Below, one piece after another: positions 1 through 9,551 of a DNA stretch of 64,000 bases (positions within the stretch are counted from its first letter, which is position 1; every line of letters begins with the position of its first letter). Source of the stretch: Pelobates cultripes (Eukaryota > Chordata > Amphibia > Anura > Pelobatidae). Where the stretch lies: contig OW240916.1 in the NCBI GenBank assembly GCA_933207985.1, forward strand, positions 266,379,566 through 266,443,565. Direction: 5' to 3'. The translations under genes were made by a program, and so were the position numbers. The notes under the pieces are model-generated. The model was given only the letters and a program-made list of their open reading frames with translations, ran no database searches and had not been told where the DNA came from.

Positions 1-1791
1 GTTTGCAAATCAGGATAATTTTGGGTAATGTTTTTTTGGGGTTATAGGGATCTTATATATATATGGAACTGAATAGGGTTGTAAAAGCTTTGTGCATTCT
101 GAGCTAAAACAATCTGGCCCTGGGATGTGTTCAATTTGGTCTTTTGATCTCATTGGAGCATAGATGGTCTTCATTATGAGAAATGAGAATGGGAGCAGAA
201 GTTGGAGAAGTGTTTTTGAAGAATGAAGTTAAGATTTGATATAATATATAGTTAAATTATGGGAGGGGAGATGGACTATAGGAAAAAGGCTTCTAAGAAA
301 AAAAAGAAAGAAACCAGAGAAATGGAAACTTATGGAAAAAAATCCTTGAATATTCATATGTTTGTTTGTTTTTAAATGACGCTATAAATGTTAAATGTTT
401 CTGGTTTCATCCCTTTTTTTTCTTAGTAGTGTATTTTTGACCTTCGTCATTAGGAGTTTCTATGATTTATTCCCCTATTTATAAATTAGATTTTTCATAA
501 ATTCAGATGGGGATTTAAATCTGTCTAATTATTGTTTAACATATCTACTCTATTGACATGTATTATCCTTCGAAATACAGAATGTGCACTAAATTTACAT
601 TAATAAAATGTTGAAAAGCATTAAAAAATCACAAACTGATCTTCTTATGGTAATAAAGATAGTATTTACTGCTAGTAAAAACAATGAAAATCCCACAGGC
701 ATTTTTCTGTTGTCTCTATATACCACTTCCTGTGTTATTTATGTTCATGAGAACATATCTAGTCAAATGTAATTACACTATATGCTCTATATCCCATGCG
801 TGCGTCACTTTAACAGTGGCATAGTCTTCTTAAATGTTTAAAAAGTAATTAGAAACATCTGTAAGATATAGATTTTTCAAATGATAACCAGACAAGTTCT
901 GTAAAAGGAATTATCTACAATGCAGAAACACTGACATGTTGAGGTGTAAAGAGTGTCCTGATTCATTTTTTTATGAGATAAGTATTTCTGCTCATACCCT
1001 CTTAAAAATGTGTGTACATAAGCTAAGTAAGTTAAACTATACTAAGCTAGAAACATAGAAACATAGAATGTGACGGCAGATAAGAACCATTTGGCCCATC
1101 TGGTCTGCCCAATTTTCTAAACATTAGCTGTGTTGCATCATTAAGGGATGAAAATTTAAATCTTAAAGCCCTATACACCTTTTCCTTTGCTCCAGCACTG
1201 GTTTTAACTCTGTAATGAAATAAATTTATCTCCAGCCTCCAGTCTCTCTATTTGCATCTTTGAAGAGGTTTTGTAAATATCACAGAGTAGGAGGGTGGGG
1301 GGCTCTGAACACAATTAGTACACTAATTAGTACATTTGTAGACCTCAATAGTACTCTTCATTACCATGTACATATGTAGGAAATATACCCATTACATATT
1401 CTAATGGCATTTTAAGGAAGTTGTTTTCACAGATATGCATTGGGTTTCTAACTCAAACCTATAGGCAAAGTCATTTTTGATCTTTTTTTTTTTTAGATTT
1501 TTGTCAGCTCAACTTCTTTGAAATTGAAATTTATTTTGAATTTACTTTGAATTCCTAATAATCCTAAATAACCGTGCCACTGAATGTAACACAAATTGTG
1601 ATTCTGCTTCTGTACAAATACCTTTGCCCCTCTCTGAAATATTGCAAAAAAAGGATGCAATATAATTCTTCAACTTGTTCATCTTCCTAAAATTTTTGTA
1701 AAGAAATTTAAAAATCAGTAGTTTTAGACAGTTTCATTCTAATTATTTTTGTTCAATTTTCCACCCTAAGGCTGCAATCAATTGTAGGGAA
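1..1791. other. AT-rich intergenic DNA, no gene seen
   Basis: I see no long reading frame, RNA gene or intact transposon here. The stretch is AT-rich with short homopolymer runs. The only repeat I recognise is a short fragment near 1051-1215, listed separately. Confidence 0.6.
1051..1215 (+). repeat. short interspersed repeat fragment (CR1/SINE-like)
   Basis: A tract containing AGAATGTGACGGCAGATAAG, then GGCCCATCTGGTCTGCCCAA, resembles a conserved segment that recurs in amphibian CR1 or SINE-type repeats. The family call rests on recall of the motif and not on an alignment. No coding potential is seen. Confidence 0.35.
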
Positions 1792-1917
1792 TTAACCCCT
1801 TACCGACCACAGATGGAAATTTTCTGTCAACCTTGTCCTTCAGTTAAGGACCGTTGACTTAAAATCTCCGTCATTTACTAAAGTTAACCCCAGATCGCCG
1901 CGATCGCGGGGTTAACA

Positions 1918-1959
1918 GTGCTCCGGTCTGCCTCTGTATTAGAGGCAGACCGGGAGCAC
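1918..1959. repeat. GC-rich inverted repeat (hairpin)
   Basis: GTGCTCCGGTCTGCCTCT and its near-complement AGAGGCAGACCGGGAGCAC face each other across a few bases, so the DNA or RNA can fold into a stem of about 18 bp. It lies in the left arm of the TTAA element. Confidence 0.7.
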
Positions 1960-2924
1960 CGGATCGCGCTGCCCCAGCACTGGTGCTTGCTCTTACAAGC
2001 TGTCAGAGCGAGCACATGTTCTGTATATACTTACCTTCCACCTCCCTGCACTTCCGGGTTCTGTGTGAAGTGCAGGGAAACGGATCAGAGCTGATCCTCT
2101 TCTCCTTGTGTAAAAAAATAAAAAATAAAGTTAAATCCCACCCACCCTTTCCCCTACTTTTATAAAATTAACCCATTTCCTGCCAATTGATCACTGACTA
2201 CAGTGATCAATTGGCAGGGATTACATTTTAATGTCATCTGATTTTTTTTTTAACCCCTGAGGGTTAAATTTTTTTTTTTTATCCTCAGGGGTTAAATTTA
2301 TTTTATTAATTTATTTAAATATTTAAAAATTATACATTTAGCTAGCTGGGATGGGTGGAAGTTAGTGGAGAATTTGGTGTTAGGCTAACTAGGGGTTAAT
2401 GTTAAAAACGTTTTAAAATAAGCTTTAAAAAGGTAAAAAAAGTTTAAAAAAATGTTTTAGTAGTGTTTAAGTAAAAAAAATAAAAAATACCACCCCCCTT
2501 TACCCAGTCTAAATAAAAATGAACCCCTTCCCTTCCAGCTGATCACTGCCTACAGTGATCAAAATTCAGATCACAGAATTATACTGTAATCTAATTTCTT
2601 TTAACCCTTGAGGATTAATTTTTATTTATTTTTTAACCCTCAGGGGTTCAATTTATTTAATTAATTTAAATATTTTATAATTATATATATATTGCTAGCT
2701 GGAATGGGTTGGAGTTATGGGAAAGGGGGGAATTTACTGTTAGTGCTGCTTACTGCTAGTTAGGGGTTAACGGTAAAAGTGTAAAAAAAGTTAAGAAAGT
2801 GTAAAACATTTAATAAGTATAAAAAAAGTTTAAAAACGGGTAAAAAAAATACATTAAAAAACACTACCCCTACACTTGGTACAAGCTAGCGGAAAAATTA
2901 TCCGACGCTAAGGTTCAAAATATG

Positions 2925-3720
2925 CCTTTTGAAATACCCTGGGATGTGTTCTTTAAGAAATGGTATGCCTTTATGGTGTAGTTGTAATATGTAGCCTGCT
3001 CAAGTGCTCCAAAGCCCTCCATGAAAATTCATACTTAAAAACCTTAACTTGTCACCTCTCATTTACAGCAGTGTAACTTCACAAAATAGTGTCTAGGTCA
3101 TACACTGGGCATATTGTTTTACTCAGAAGACTTAGCTGAGCATAATATGGGGGGATTTGAACTTAGTGGCACATATGAAATGTAAAAAATGCCCAGCACA
3201 AATGTAATCCGTATGTAAAAAATGCCCCAAATTATTTTTTGCCATATACTTTGGCATATATTGGTGAAAAAATGGGGGCATGTTAAGGCACAATATGCAC
3301 CATATGAGATACCCTGGAGTGTCTACTTTTACAAATGGTAGGCCTTTTTTTGAACAGTCAAAATGCTATAATACCCCAAATTGAAGCATAGGCCCATTAA
3401 ATCCGCCTCTCAAAATTCTACTGTAAATGTTGAAATGGACAGGTCTCCTATATGGCACTGTAGCTTCACAAAATAGTGCCAAAGACATACAATGGGGGTA
3501 TCGTTGTACTCAGCAGAAGTAACTGAACACAAAATAAAACTTTGTACAGGAATAGCACACACCAACTTTACAAAATACACATGAGAAGTTCTTTGTTGTA
3601 AGTTAGTGTGCCAAAAACCCCCAAAAAACAAAACTTTACTCCAATATTTAGCAGAGATTGGCGGTGAAATGGCTGTGTAGAAAGTGTCAAAACAACCTTA
3701 GGACAATAGCCTGTGATGTC
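2925..3720. repeat. diverged ~380-bp direct repeat, two units
   Basis: The segment with ATACCCTGGGATGTG and AATGGTATGCC near 2930 returns as ATACCCTGGAGTGTC and AATGGTAGGCC near 3308. The segment with AACTTCACAAAATAGTG near 3070 returns as AGCTTCACAAAATAGTG near 3460. The spacing is about 380-390 bp, which marks an old tandem duplication inside the left arm of the TTAA element. Confidence 0.7.
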
Positions 3721-3761
3721 TACTTTATATAAATATATACTTTTGTGTGGCAATTTTGTTT

Positions 3762-3902
3762 TCCTGGCTAATCATGGCAGCATTTAACATATGGGTTTAG
3801 CTCCTCCCTCCAACCCTCAGGACAGGAAACACAATCAATTAAACAATTAAGCCTACCTTCCCCTAGTATATTAGGTACCCCAGTATCCCCCATACCTCAG
3901 TC
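3762..3902. repeat. DIRS left inverted terminal repeat
   Basis: It starts TCCTGGCTAATCATGGCAGC and runs to CCCCATACCTCAGTC. Its reverse complement is found almost base for base at 6269-6405. The left end lacks the extra outer segment present at the right end. Confidence 0.92.
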
Positions 3903-4403
3903 TTTTCCTGTCCTCCTAGCCCTAGGACAGTTTAAATATTTTTTTTTTCTTTTTTCAGTTTCTTCTGAATTATTTTTTATTTTTTGCTCACCTGACCATG
4001 TTTTATATGGTCTTGTCCCTTTGGAGGTCAGCCTCCCTCCTCAGGAAGCCCAGGCACATGTAGCCCAATCTCCATGGAGTTGGGAACCCCTGGGAGCCTG
4101 GGTGGTTAGTTCCACAGGCTATGGGAATCCTCTGCCGTCCAGTGTGTGCTGCAGACCTCGATCAGACGATCAGCATAACGGTAAGACGCCCGCGCATGCG
4201 CAATGCATCCGACCGGACCCAGAGTGAAGTTTGCCCCTTTCCAAAATGGCGGTTTAGCGATCTCGCGACCGAAGTGCGCATGCGCGATCATTTAAAGGTA
4301 CAGAGCGGGAAATTTGAAATGGCGGTATTTAGCTTAAAAAACGCTCGTTTCCGTTCCCTTTAAAGATACAGTGCTCTAGTAGACTGTTCTTAAAGCTCTG
4401 CAG

Positions 4404-4489
4404 GTAAGAGAATTACTTATATTTTAAAATCAGCATAATATTGGGCTGGGAATACTTTTCTTATTATTTTAACATTCTTAGCCCTACAG
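4404..4489 (+). other. predicted 5'-UTR mini-intron of DIRS gag
   Basis: A near-consensus donor (CTGCAG then GTAAGAG) at 4404 pairs with a pyrimidine-rich acceptor ending CCCTACAG at 4489, just upstream of an ATG at 4495. The predicted intron is 86 nt. This is inferred from splice consensus only. Confidence 0.5.
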
Positions 4490-4494
4490 TCAGT

Positions 4495-5210
4495 ATGGAT
4501 CCTTCATCCCCTTCTGCAAGATCAACGAGATCTGCTATAGGTCATAGGTGAGCAATATTTTTTCTTGGTTTCTTCACGTTACTAAAAAGAGTGCACAGAG
4601 GGTACAGTCTTATGACTTCTGTATCTTACAGCCCTCGTGACCGGTCCTGTCCCAGATCCCCATCGAGGAGAAGGGAGAAGCCGGCAGCCTGCCCTGGATG
4701 TGGAGCAAGGCCTTTGGATAACTGCAGGCTCTGCAGAAAATGCTTAAACATGGCCGCAGGAGAATCTGATCGCCAGAGGTCACCGCAAGCCTCTACCTCC
4801 TCAGCCAAGGATATTGCTTATTGGATTAAGCAGGCAGTGGTTGAAGGAATTGCTGAATCCCACAAGATTAAGAGATCAAGAGGGGAAAACTTCAGCATGG
4901 ATTCAGATCAGTCTGACGATGAATACAGACAAACTTCATCTTACCTGGATTTGGAGCCAATCTCGTCCAGTGAAGAGGAGTATATGGAACAACCTTGCTC
5001 CTTGGACTCCAAAGCTATGGAGCATTTGATTATGGCTGTTAGAAGAACATTGGATTTGCCGGAAGAAACCAGAGAATGTTCAGCTTCTGACAGACACTTT
5101 GGAGATTTACATAAGAAAAGACCTTCCTTTCCAGTCCACAGCTCTATTAAAGACCTGATGAGGAACGAGTGGCAAATTCCTAGTAAGAGGATTACTAGTC
5201 AGGGTCGGGG
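4495..5210 (+). CDS. DIRS ORF1 (gag-like), C-terminally truncated, probably spliced
   Basis: This is the likely nucleocapsid-like ORF1 of the DIRS element. The frame is open from before 4612 to a stop at 5250. It carries a Cys cluster (CPGCGARPL..CRLCRKC) about 45 residues in, then a Ser-rich and acidic segment, and a C-terminal HSSIKDLMRNEW motif like that of vertebrate DIRS gag proteins. A better start may be the ATG at 4495. Removing a predicted 84-nt intron (4548-4631, AG/GTGAGC to TTACAG/CCC) joins 17 codons in phase to the main frame. From about 5210 the frame reads into recombinase-derived sequence in the wrong phase and stops at 5250, so the natural C terminus is lost. DIRS ORF1 is confident; the intron is an inference. 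Confidence 0.75.
4548..4631 (+). other. predicted second mini-intron of DIRS gag
   Basis: The donor CATAG/GTGAGC at 4548 and acceptor TGTATCTTACAG/CCC at 4631 enclose 84 nt with a T-rich tract. Without splicing, the ATG at 4495 meets an immediate stop (TGA of GTGAGC). With splicing, the frame joins the zinc-cluster ORF in phase. Frame conservation makes this better supported than the 5'-UTR intron. Confidence 0.55.
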
Positions 5211-5212
5211 GT

Positions 5213-6067
5213 TTCCTGCAAGCAGGCCTGGAGAGGGGCCTTCAACTTAACACGCTTAAAGTGCACTGCTCTGCTCTTTCAGCTCTTTCCGGTATTCGTT
5301 GGGCATTGAATCCTATTGTAATTCACTTCTTCAAAGCAGTGATTAGGATCAGACCTCCTATCAAGGTTTTCTCTGCTCCTTGGAATTTGCCTCTGGTTCT
5401 GCAGGCCTTGACGGAACATCCCTTCGAACCTATTGATGAGGTCTCTATGCAGGTTCTTTCTCTCAAGACCCTGTTGTTACTGGCCTTGGTATCTGCTAGG
5501 AGAATGTCAGATATTAGAGCACTGTCGTCTGAAGAACCATTCACTACCTTCTTCGATGATAGGGTTGTGCTACGGCCTAGACCTGAGTTCCTTCCTAAGG
5601 TGGTTACATCCTTTCATCTGAATCAAGAGATTGTCCTGCCAGGGTATTTTCAGGAGCCATCGTCTCCTGAGGAAGAAAGATGTCATACGCTAGACCTAAG
5701 GAGGTGTCTTTCCACATATATTTCACGCTCAGCTGATTGGAGGAAGTCTACCCAATTGTTTGTGATACCTTGGGGTTCTCGTAAAGGTGAAGCTGCCTCT
5801 GTCGCAACCCTTCGTTCTTGGACGGTTCAGGCTATTTCTAAAGCTTACAGAGCTAAACAGGTTCCTGTTCCCAAGGACATCAAGGCACATTCCACAAGGT
5901 CCATTGCTACTTCATGGGCTGCAGAGTCAGGAGTTCCTGCAGAGAGCATCTGTAAAGCTGCCAATTGGTCATCTTTAAAAACCTTTGTACACCACTACAG
6001 AGTGGATATCTCATCTCGTTCTGATTCAGAGTTTGGCCTATCGGTCCTGAACTCTTATAAGCCTTAA
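5213..6067 (+). CDS. DIRS tyrosine recombinase (YR)
   Basis: This protein should integrate the circular DIRS DNA copy by site-specific recombination, using an active-site tyrosine, with no target duplication. The catalytic set is visible in order: Arg in LVSARRMSDI, His and Arg in AHSTRSIATSW, and the nucleophilic Tyr in TFVHHYRVDI near the C terminus. Family signatures such as FLQAGLERGLQ, TLKVHCSALSALSG and PFEPIDEVSMQVLSLKTLL are also present. The frame is open from about 5201 to the TAA at 6065-6067. No ATG lies at its beginning, as is common for DIRS YR frames that overlap upstream ORFs. Length and motif set look complete. The upstream RT/RH partner is deleted, and the frame joins ORF1 at about 5210 in a different phase. 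Confidence 0.9.
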   Translation, partial: FLQAGLERGLQLNTLKVHCSALSALSGIRWALNPIVIHFFKAVIRIRPPIKVFSAPWNLPLVLQALTEHPFEPIDEVSMQVLSLKTLLLLALVSARRMSDIRALSSEEPFTTFFDDRVVLRPRPEFLPKVVTSFHLNQEIVLPGYFQEPSSPEEERCHTLDLRRCLSTYISRSADWRKSTQLFVIPWGSRKGEAASVATLRSWTVQAISKAYRAKQVPVPKDIKAHSTRSIATSWAAESGVPAESICKAANWSSLKTFVHHYRVDISSRSDSEFGLSVLNSYKP

Positions 6068-6135
6068 GTGGATATTAAACAGTTTTTGTAGCATGACTTA
6101 CCCTCCCTGAGTGGTTATTGCTTTGGTAATCCCAT

Positions 6136-6225
6136 ATGTTAAATGCTGCCATGATTAGCCAGGAATAGAGAAAATTTATTGATACTTACCGTAATTTTCT
6201 TTTCCTGGCTATTATTCATGGCAGC
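6136..6225. repeat. DIRS internal complementary region (ICR)
   Basis: The first part (CATATGTTAAATGCTGCCAT through AGCCAGGA) is the reverse complement of the left outer end. The second part (AATAGAGAAAATTTATTGAT through GGCAGCATTT) is the reverse complement of the right outer end, including the extra ~47 bp. The two halves abut. In the established DIRS model this region templates joining of the ends into a circle. Confidence 0.92.
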
Positions 6226-6268
6226 ATTTGGTCTCCCACCCTCTCTTGGTTTATTTGTCTTGTTACTA

Positions 6269-6452
6269 GACTGAGGTATGGGGGATACTGGGGTACCTAA
6301 TATACTAGGGGAAGGTAGGCTTAATTGTTTAATTGATTGTGTTTCCTGTCCTGAGGGTTGGAGGGAGGAGCTAAACCCATATGTTAAATGCTGCCATGAA
6401 TAATAGCCAGGAAAAGAAAATTACGGTAAGTATCAATAAATTTTCTCTATTC
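6269..6452. repeat. DIRS right inverted terminal repeat with extended outer end
   Basis: It runs from GACTGAGGTATGGGGGATAC to AATTTTCTCTATTC and matches the left repeat in inverse orientation. The extra outer bases beyond GCCAGGA are absent from the left end but present in the ICR. Confidence 0.92.
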
Positions 6453-6656
6453 TTTTATGGCTATTAAGCTTACAAGACAAACATACCAAATTCTAAAATC
6501 GCTCCACATTAAAGGTTTATTTTACTCCTTGTGCTTTGTGACCTGTAACTACCAAAAAAACTTAAAATCCCAGACACATTATATATTGCAAAAACTGTAC
6601 AAAAAAAATCTTTCTTTTTTTTGCATTTTTCTGTATTTTTTTAATAATAAATAAGC

Positions 6657-6744
<88 letters not shown>
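6657..6744. repeat. (AT)n microsatellite
   Basis: About 88 bp of nearly pure AT dinucleotide lies in the right arm of the TTAA element, downstream of the DIRS insertion. Confidence 0.97.
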
Positions 6745-6747
<3 letters not shown>

Positions 6748-7138
6748 ACATCAAATTAAAGCCTTTTCTGTCCTTTAAAAAACAGTATATAATATGTGTC
6801 GGTGCAATAAACGAGAGAGATGCAAATTGCAGCTGAACGCATACAGCAAGAAAATGCAAAAATTGCTTGTGTCATTAAGCGTAAGACAAGCTTCTGAAGC
6901 TGTGTCCTTAAGGGGTTAAAAGACCATTCCAAACACTTCAACCACTACAGTAATGCACTGATGCTCTCAATGTAAGTACTAGCCCATTTGGTACTGGTGT
7001 GACTTCTTACCTGGGATTTGCAGGGCACTGCTCGTCACTTGTCTCTGCAGCACCAAAGCTCTCTGTCTGAGCTAAGACTGCAGAGAAATGGGGAACGATA
7101 CCTGGAAGACTCCAGGTAAGTAGTCAAATCATTACCAA

Positions 7139-8712
7139 CAGGGCCGGCCTTAGGCCTTTAGAAAAATTTTCACAGCGCCCGTCATCCATGTATGTTGTAA
7201 TGTTTGTGTTCTCTGTGTATGTGATAGTAGGTGTGATGACTGTGTGTGATATGTTTGCTATGTGTTGGCTGTGTGTGCTATTTGTAATGGGTGTATTAAC
7301 AGTGTGTGCTATGCGTGTATTGGTTGTATGTGATGCACACACACAGGCAGACAGTCATACACACACATAGGCATACAGTCATACACACACAGGCAGACAG
7401 TCACACACACAGGCAGACAGTCATACACACAGACACACACACAGGCAGGCATGCACACAAACACAGGCAGACAGTTATACACACAAACACACACACACAC
7501 ACACAGGTTTACACACAGGCAGACAGTCATACACACAGACACAAACACACAGGCAGGCAGTCATACACACACACACACACACACACAGGCAGTCATACAC
7601 ACACACACAGGCAGACAGTCATACACACACACACACACACACACACAGGCAGACAGTCATACGTACAGACACACACAGGCAGACAGTCATACACACAGGC
7701 AGACATACACACAAACACACACACAGGCAACCAGTCATACACACAGACACACACACAGGCAGTAATACAAACACACAGTTACACACACACAGGCAGACAG
7801 TCATTCATACACACCCACACACAGGCAGTCATACACACAGACACACACACACACACACACAGGCAGTCATACACACACACACACAGGCAGACAGTCACAC
7901 ACACACACACACAGGCAGACAGTCATCACACACAGACACACACGCACAGGCAGACTTTCACACACACAGGCAGACAGTCACACACACACAGACATACACA
8001 CACAAGCAGACATTCACACACACAGGCAGACAGTCACACACACAGACACACACACAGGCAGTCATACACACAGATACACACACAGGCAGTCATACACACA
8101 CACAGGCAGACAGTCACACACACACACACACACACACAGACATACACACACACAAGCAGACATTCACACACACAGGCAGACAGTCACACACACAGACACA
8201 CACACAGGCAGTCATACACAGCAGCACAGGCAGTCGGTCACACACACACAGGCAGAACAGTTACACACACACACACACACACACACAGGCTGACAGTCAC
8301 ACACACACAGGCAGACAGTCACAGAGGCAGACACACACACAGGCAGACAGTCATATACACACACACACAGGCAGACAGTCACACACACACACAAAGGCAG
8401 ACAGTCACACTCACACTGACAATCACACAGTTACCTTTGGAGTTCATTGTGGAGGCAGTGCAGCTCCTGGAGACTATTTGGTGGGGAAGCAGGGACTCCT
8501 TCATGCTTCCCCTGCAGCAGTTATCCTGTGTGTTTAGCTCCGCCCCTGCACGGGAAGCTCCGCCCCGCCGCACAGTAAGCTCCACCCCCACCGCAAAGTT
8601 TTAAAAAAAATTAAATTTCGTCCGGCCATGTGTGAGCTGTGTCGGCCACAGGGCACCCCCTGCTCCATGGGGCCCTGTTTGCACAGCTTGCACAACCCTA
8701 AGGCCAGCCCTG
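7139..8712. mobile_element. non-autonomous hAT element carrying a CA-rich minisatellite
   Basis: The termini are inverted repeats, CAGGGCCGGCCTTAGG at the left and CCTAAGGCCAGCCCTG at the right. They are flanked by a perfect 8-bp direct repeat, ATTACCAA, at 7131-7138 and 8713-8720. An 8-bp duplication with CAGGG-type ends is diagnostic of the hAT superfamily. No transposase is encoded. Most of the body is a CA-rich tandem array (7330-8425), followed by GC-rich unique DNA (8440-8700). The long open frames through the array are by-products of stop-free repeats. Confidence 0.88.
7330..8425. repeat. CA-rich minisatellite, ACACAGGCAGACAGTCATAC units
   Basis: A unit like ACACACAGGCAGACAGTCAT is repeated dozens of times with variable (CA)n spacers over about 1.1 kb. 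It lies wholly inside the hAT element above. Confidence 0.95.
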
Positions 8713-8720
8713 ATTACCAA

Positions 8721-9049
8721 ATAGTTTGAGATGTTCCTTTAAAAGTCTTTGAATTTTCTCCCAAAAATGTAAAATTAATTTCCTTTAAAACACATCTGCT
8801 CTATGTTTAATAGGCTTTCCATGTATTAATATGGCCAGATCAAGCTAAATATTTTTAGGAGTGAAAAGCAGTTTAAGAAACTGATCAATCAACCTGGAGA
8901 CATGTTCAATTATCAGGCATTGGTAGTGCTATGTCAAGCAGCTTCAGCTTCTATATATGGAGCCCTGGTCATTTTGTTTTATGCCATAAAAATTCAGAGG
9001 AATGTCCGTAGCAAAGAGTGTGAGCATACCAAATGACCATATATTCTTG
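8721..9049. other. spacer, no gene seen
   Basis: AT-rich DNA between two mobile elements. I see no reading frame or repeat that I can name. Confidence 0.5.
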
Positions 9050-9053
9050 TTAA

Positions 9054-9547
9054 AGGACCACTCTAGGCACCCAGACCACTTCAGCTTAATGAAGTGGTCT
9101 GGGTGCCAGGTCCTTCTAGGGTTAACCCATTTTTTTATAAACATAGCAGTTTCAGAGAAACTGCTATGTTTATGAATGGGTTAAGCCTTCCCCCTAATCC
9201 TCTAGTGGCTGTCTCATTGACAGCCACTAGAGGCGCTTGCGTGCTTCTCACTGTGATTTTCACAGTGAGAGCACGCAAGCGTCCATAGGAAAGCATTGTA
9301 AATGCTTTCCTATGCGACGGGCTGAATGCGCGCGCAGCTCTTGCCGCGCGTGCGCATTCAGCCCAGGAGGAGGAACGGAGGAGGAGAGAAGGAGGAGAGC
9401 TCTTCGCCCAGTGCTGGAAAAAGGTAAGTTTTTAACCCTTTCCCCCTTCCAGAGCCTGGCGGGAGGGGGTCCCTGAGGGTGGGGGCACCCTCAGGGCACT
9501 ATAGTGCCAGGAAAACAAGTATGTTTTCCTGGCACTATAGTGGTCCT
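9054..9547. mobile_element. TTAA-flanked MITE, AGGACCACT ends
   Basis: The ends AGGACCACTCTAGG and CACTATAGTGGTCCT are near inverted complements. TTAA precedes the element (9050-9053) and follows it (9548-9551). The body has several internal palindromes (CCAGACCACTTCAGC facing GAAGTGGTCTGGG, and CTATAGTGCCAGGAAAAC facing GTTTTCCTGGCACTATAG) and a GC-rich centre. There is no ORF. The same family recurs in reverse orientation near 63206-63860. Confidence 0.85.
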
Positions 9548-9551
9548 TTAA

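Larger units (their letters stand above)
3762..6452 (+). mobile_element. DIRS-type tyrosine-recombinase retrotransposon, internally deleted
   Basis: Three structural hallmarks of DIRS elements are visible. The ends are inverted repeats (3762-3902 against 6269-6452), and the right one is longer by the outer ~47 bp. An internal complementary region (6136-6225) joins the complements of both outer ends. A tyrosine recombinase frame lies just upstream of it. The order is ITR, gag, YR, ICR, ITR. The reverse transcriptase, RNase H and methyltransferase normally found between gag and YR are absent, so the copy is about 2.7 kb. The flanks (TTTTG/TTTTCC and CTATTC/TTTTATGG) show no target duplication, as expected for recombinase-mediated integration. 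It inserted into the older TTAA element. The copy would be non-autonomous for reverse transcription but could still supply recombinase. Confidence 0.9.
1796..6915. mobile_element. TTAA-flanked DNA element (piggyBac/Kolobok-type), split by DIRS insertion
   Basis: The left end begins CCCCTTACCGACC just after TTAA (1792-1795). The right end finishes TCCTTAAGGGG just before TTAA (6916-6919). Matching CCCCTTA/TAAGGGG ends with a TTAA duplication are typical of piggyBac- or Kolobok-type cut-and-paste elements. No transposase frame is visible, so the copy is non-autonomous. The body is 1796-3761 plus 6453-6915, separated by the DIRS insertion. Internal structure includes a GC-rich hairpin near 1918-1959, two diverged copies of a segment containing GATCACTG..TACAGTGATCA (about 2160-2440 and 2515-2790), and a diverged ~380-bp direct repeat. 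The superfamily is uncertain because TTAA targets are shared by several groups. Confidence 0.65.

Noticed and set aside
7330..8425. Regularly repeated units that could suggest a CRISPR array
   Set aside because: Spacers are just variable CA runs, units are contiguous and imperfect, and the context is a eukaryotic transposon.
7306..8604. 432-codon open frame rich in His and Thr
   Set aside because: It translates a CA-rich minisatellite that lacks stops in several frames on both strands. No start context or domain exists, and it lies inside a non-coding hAT.
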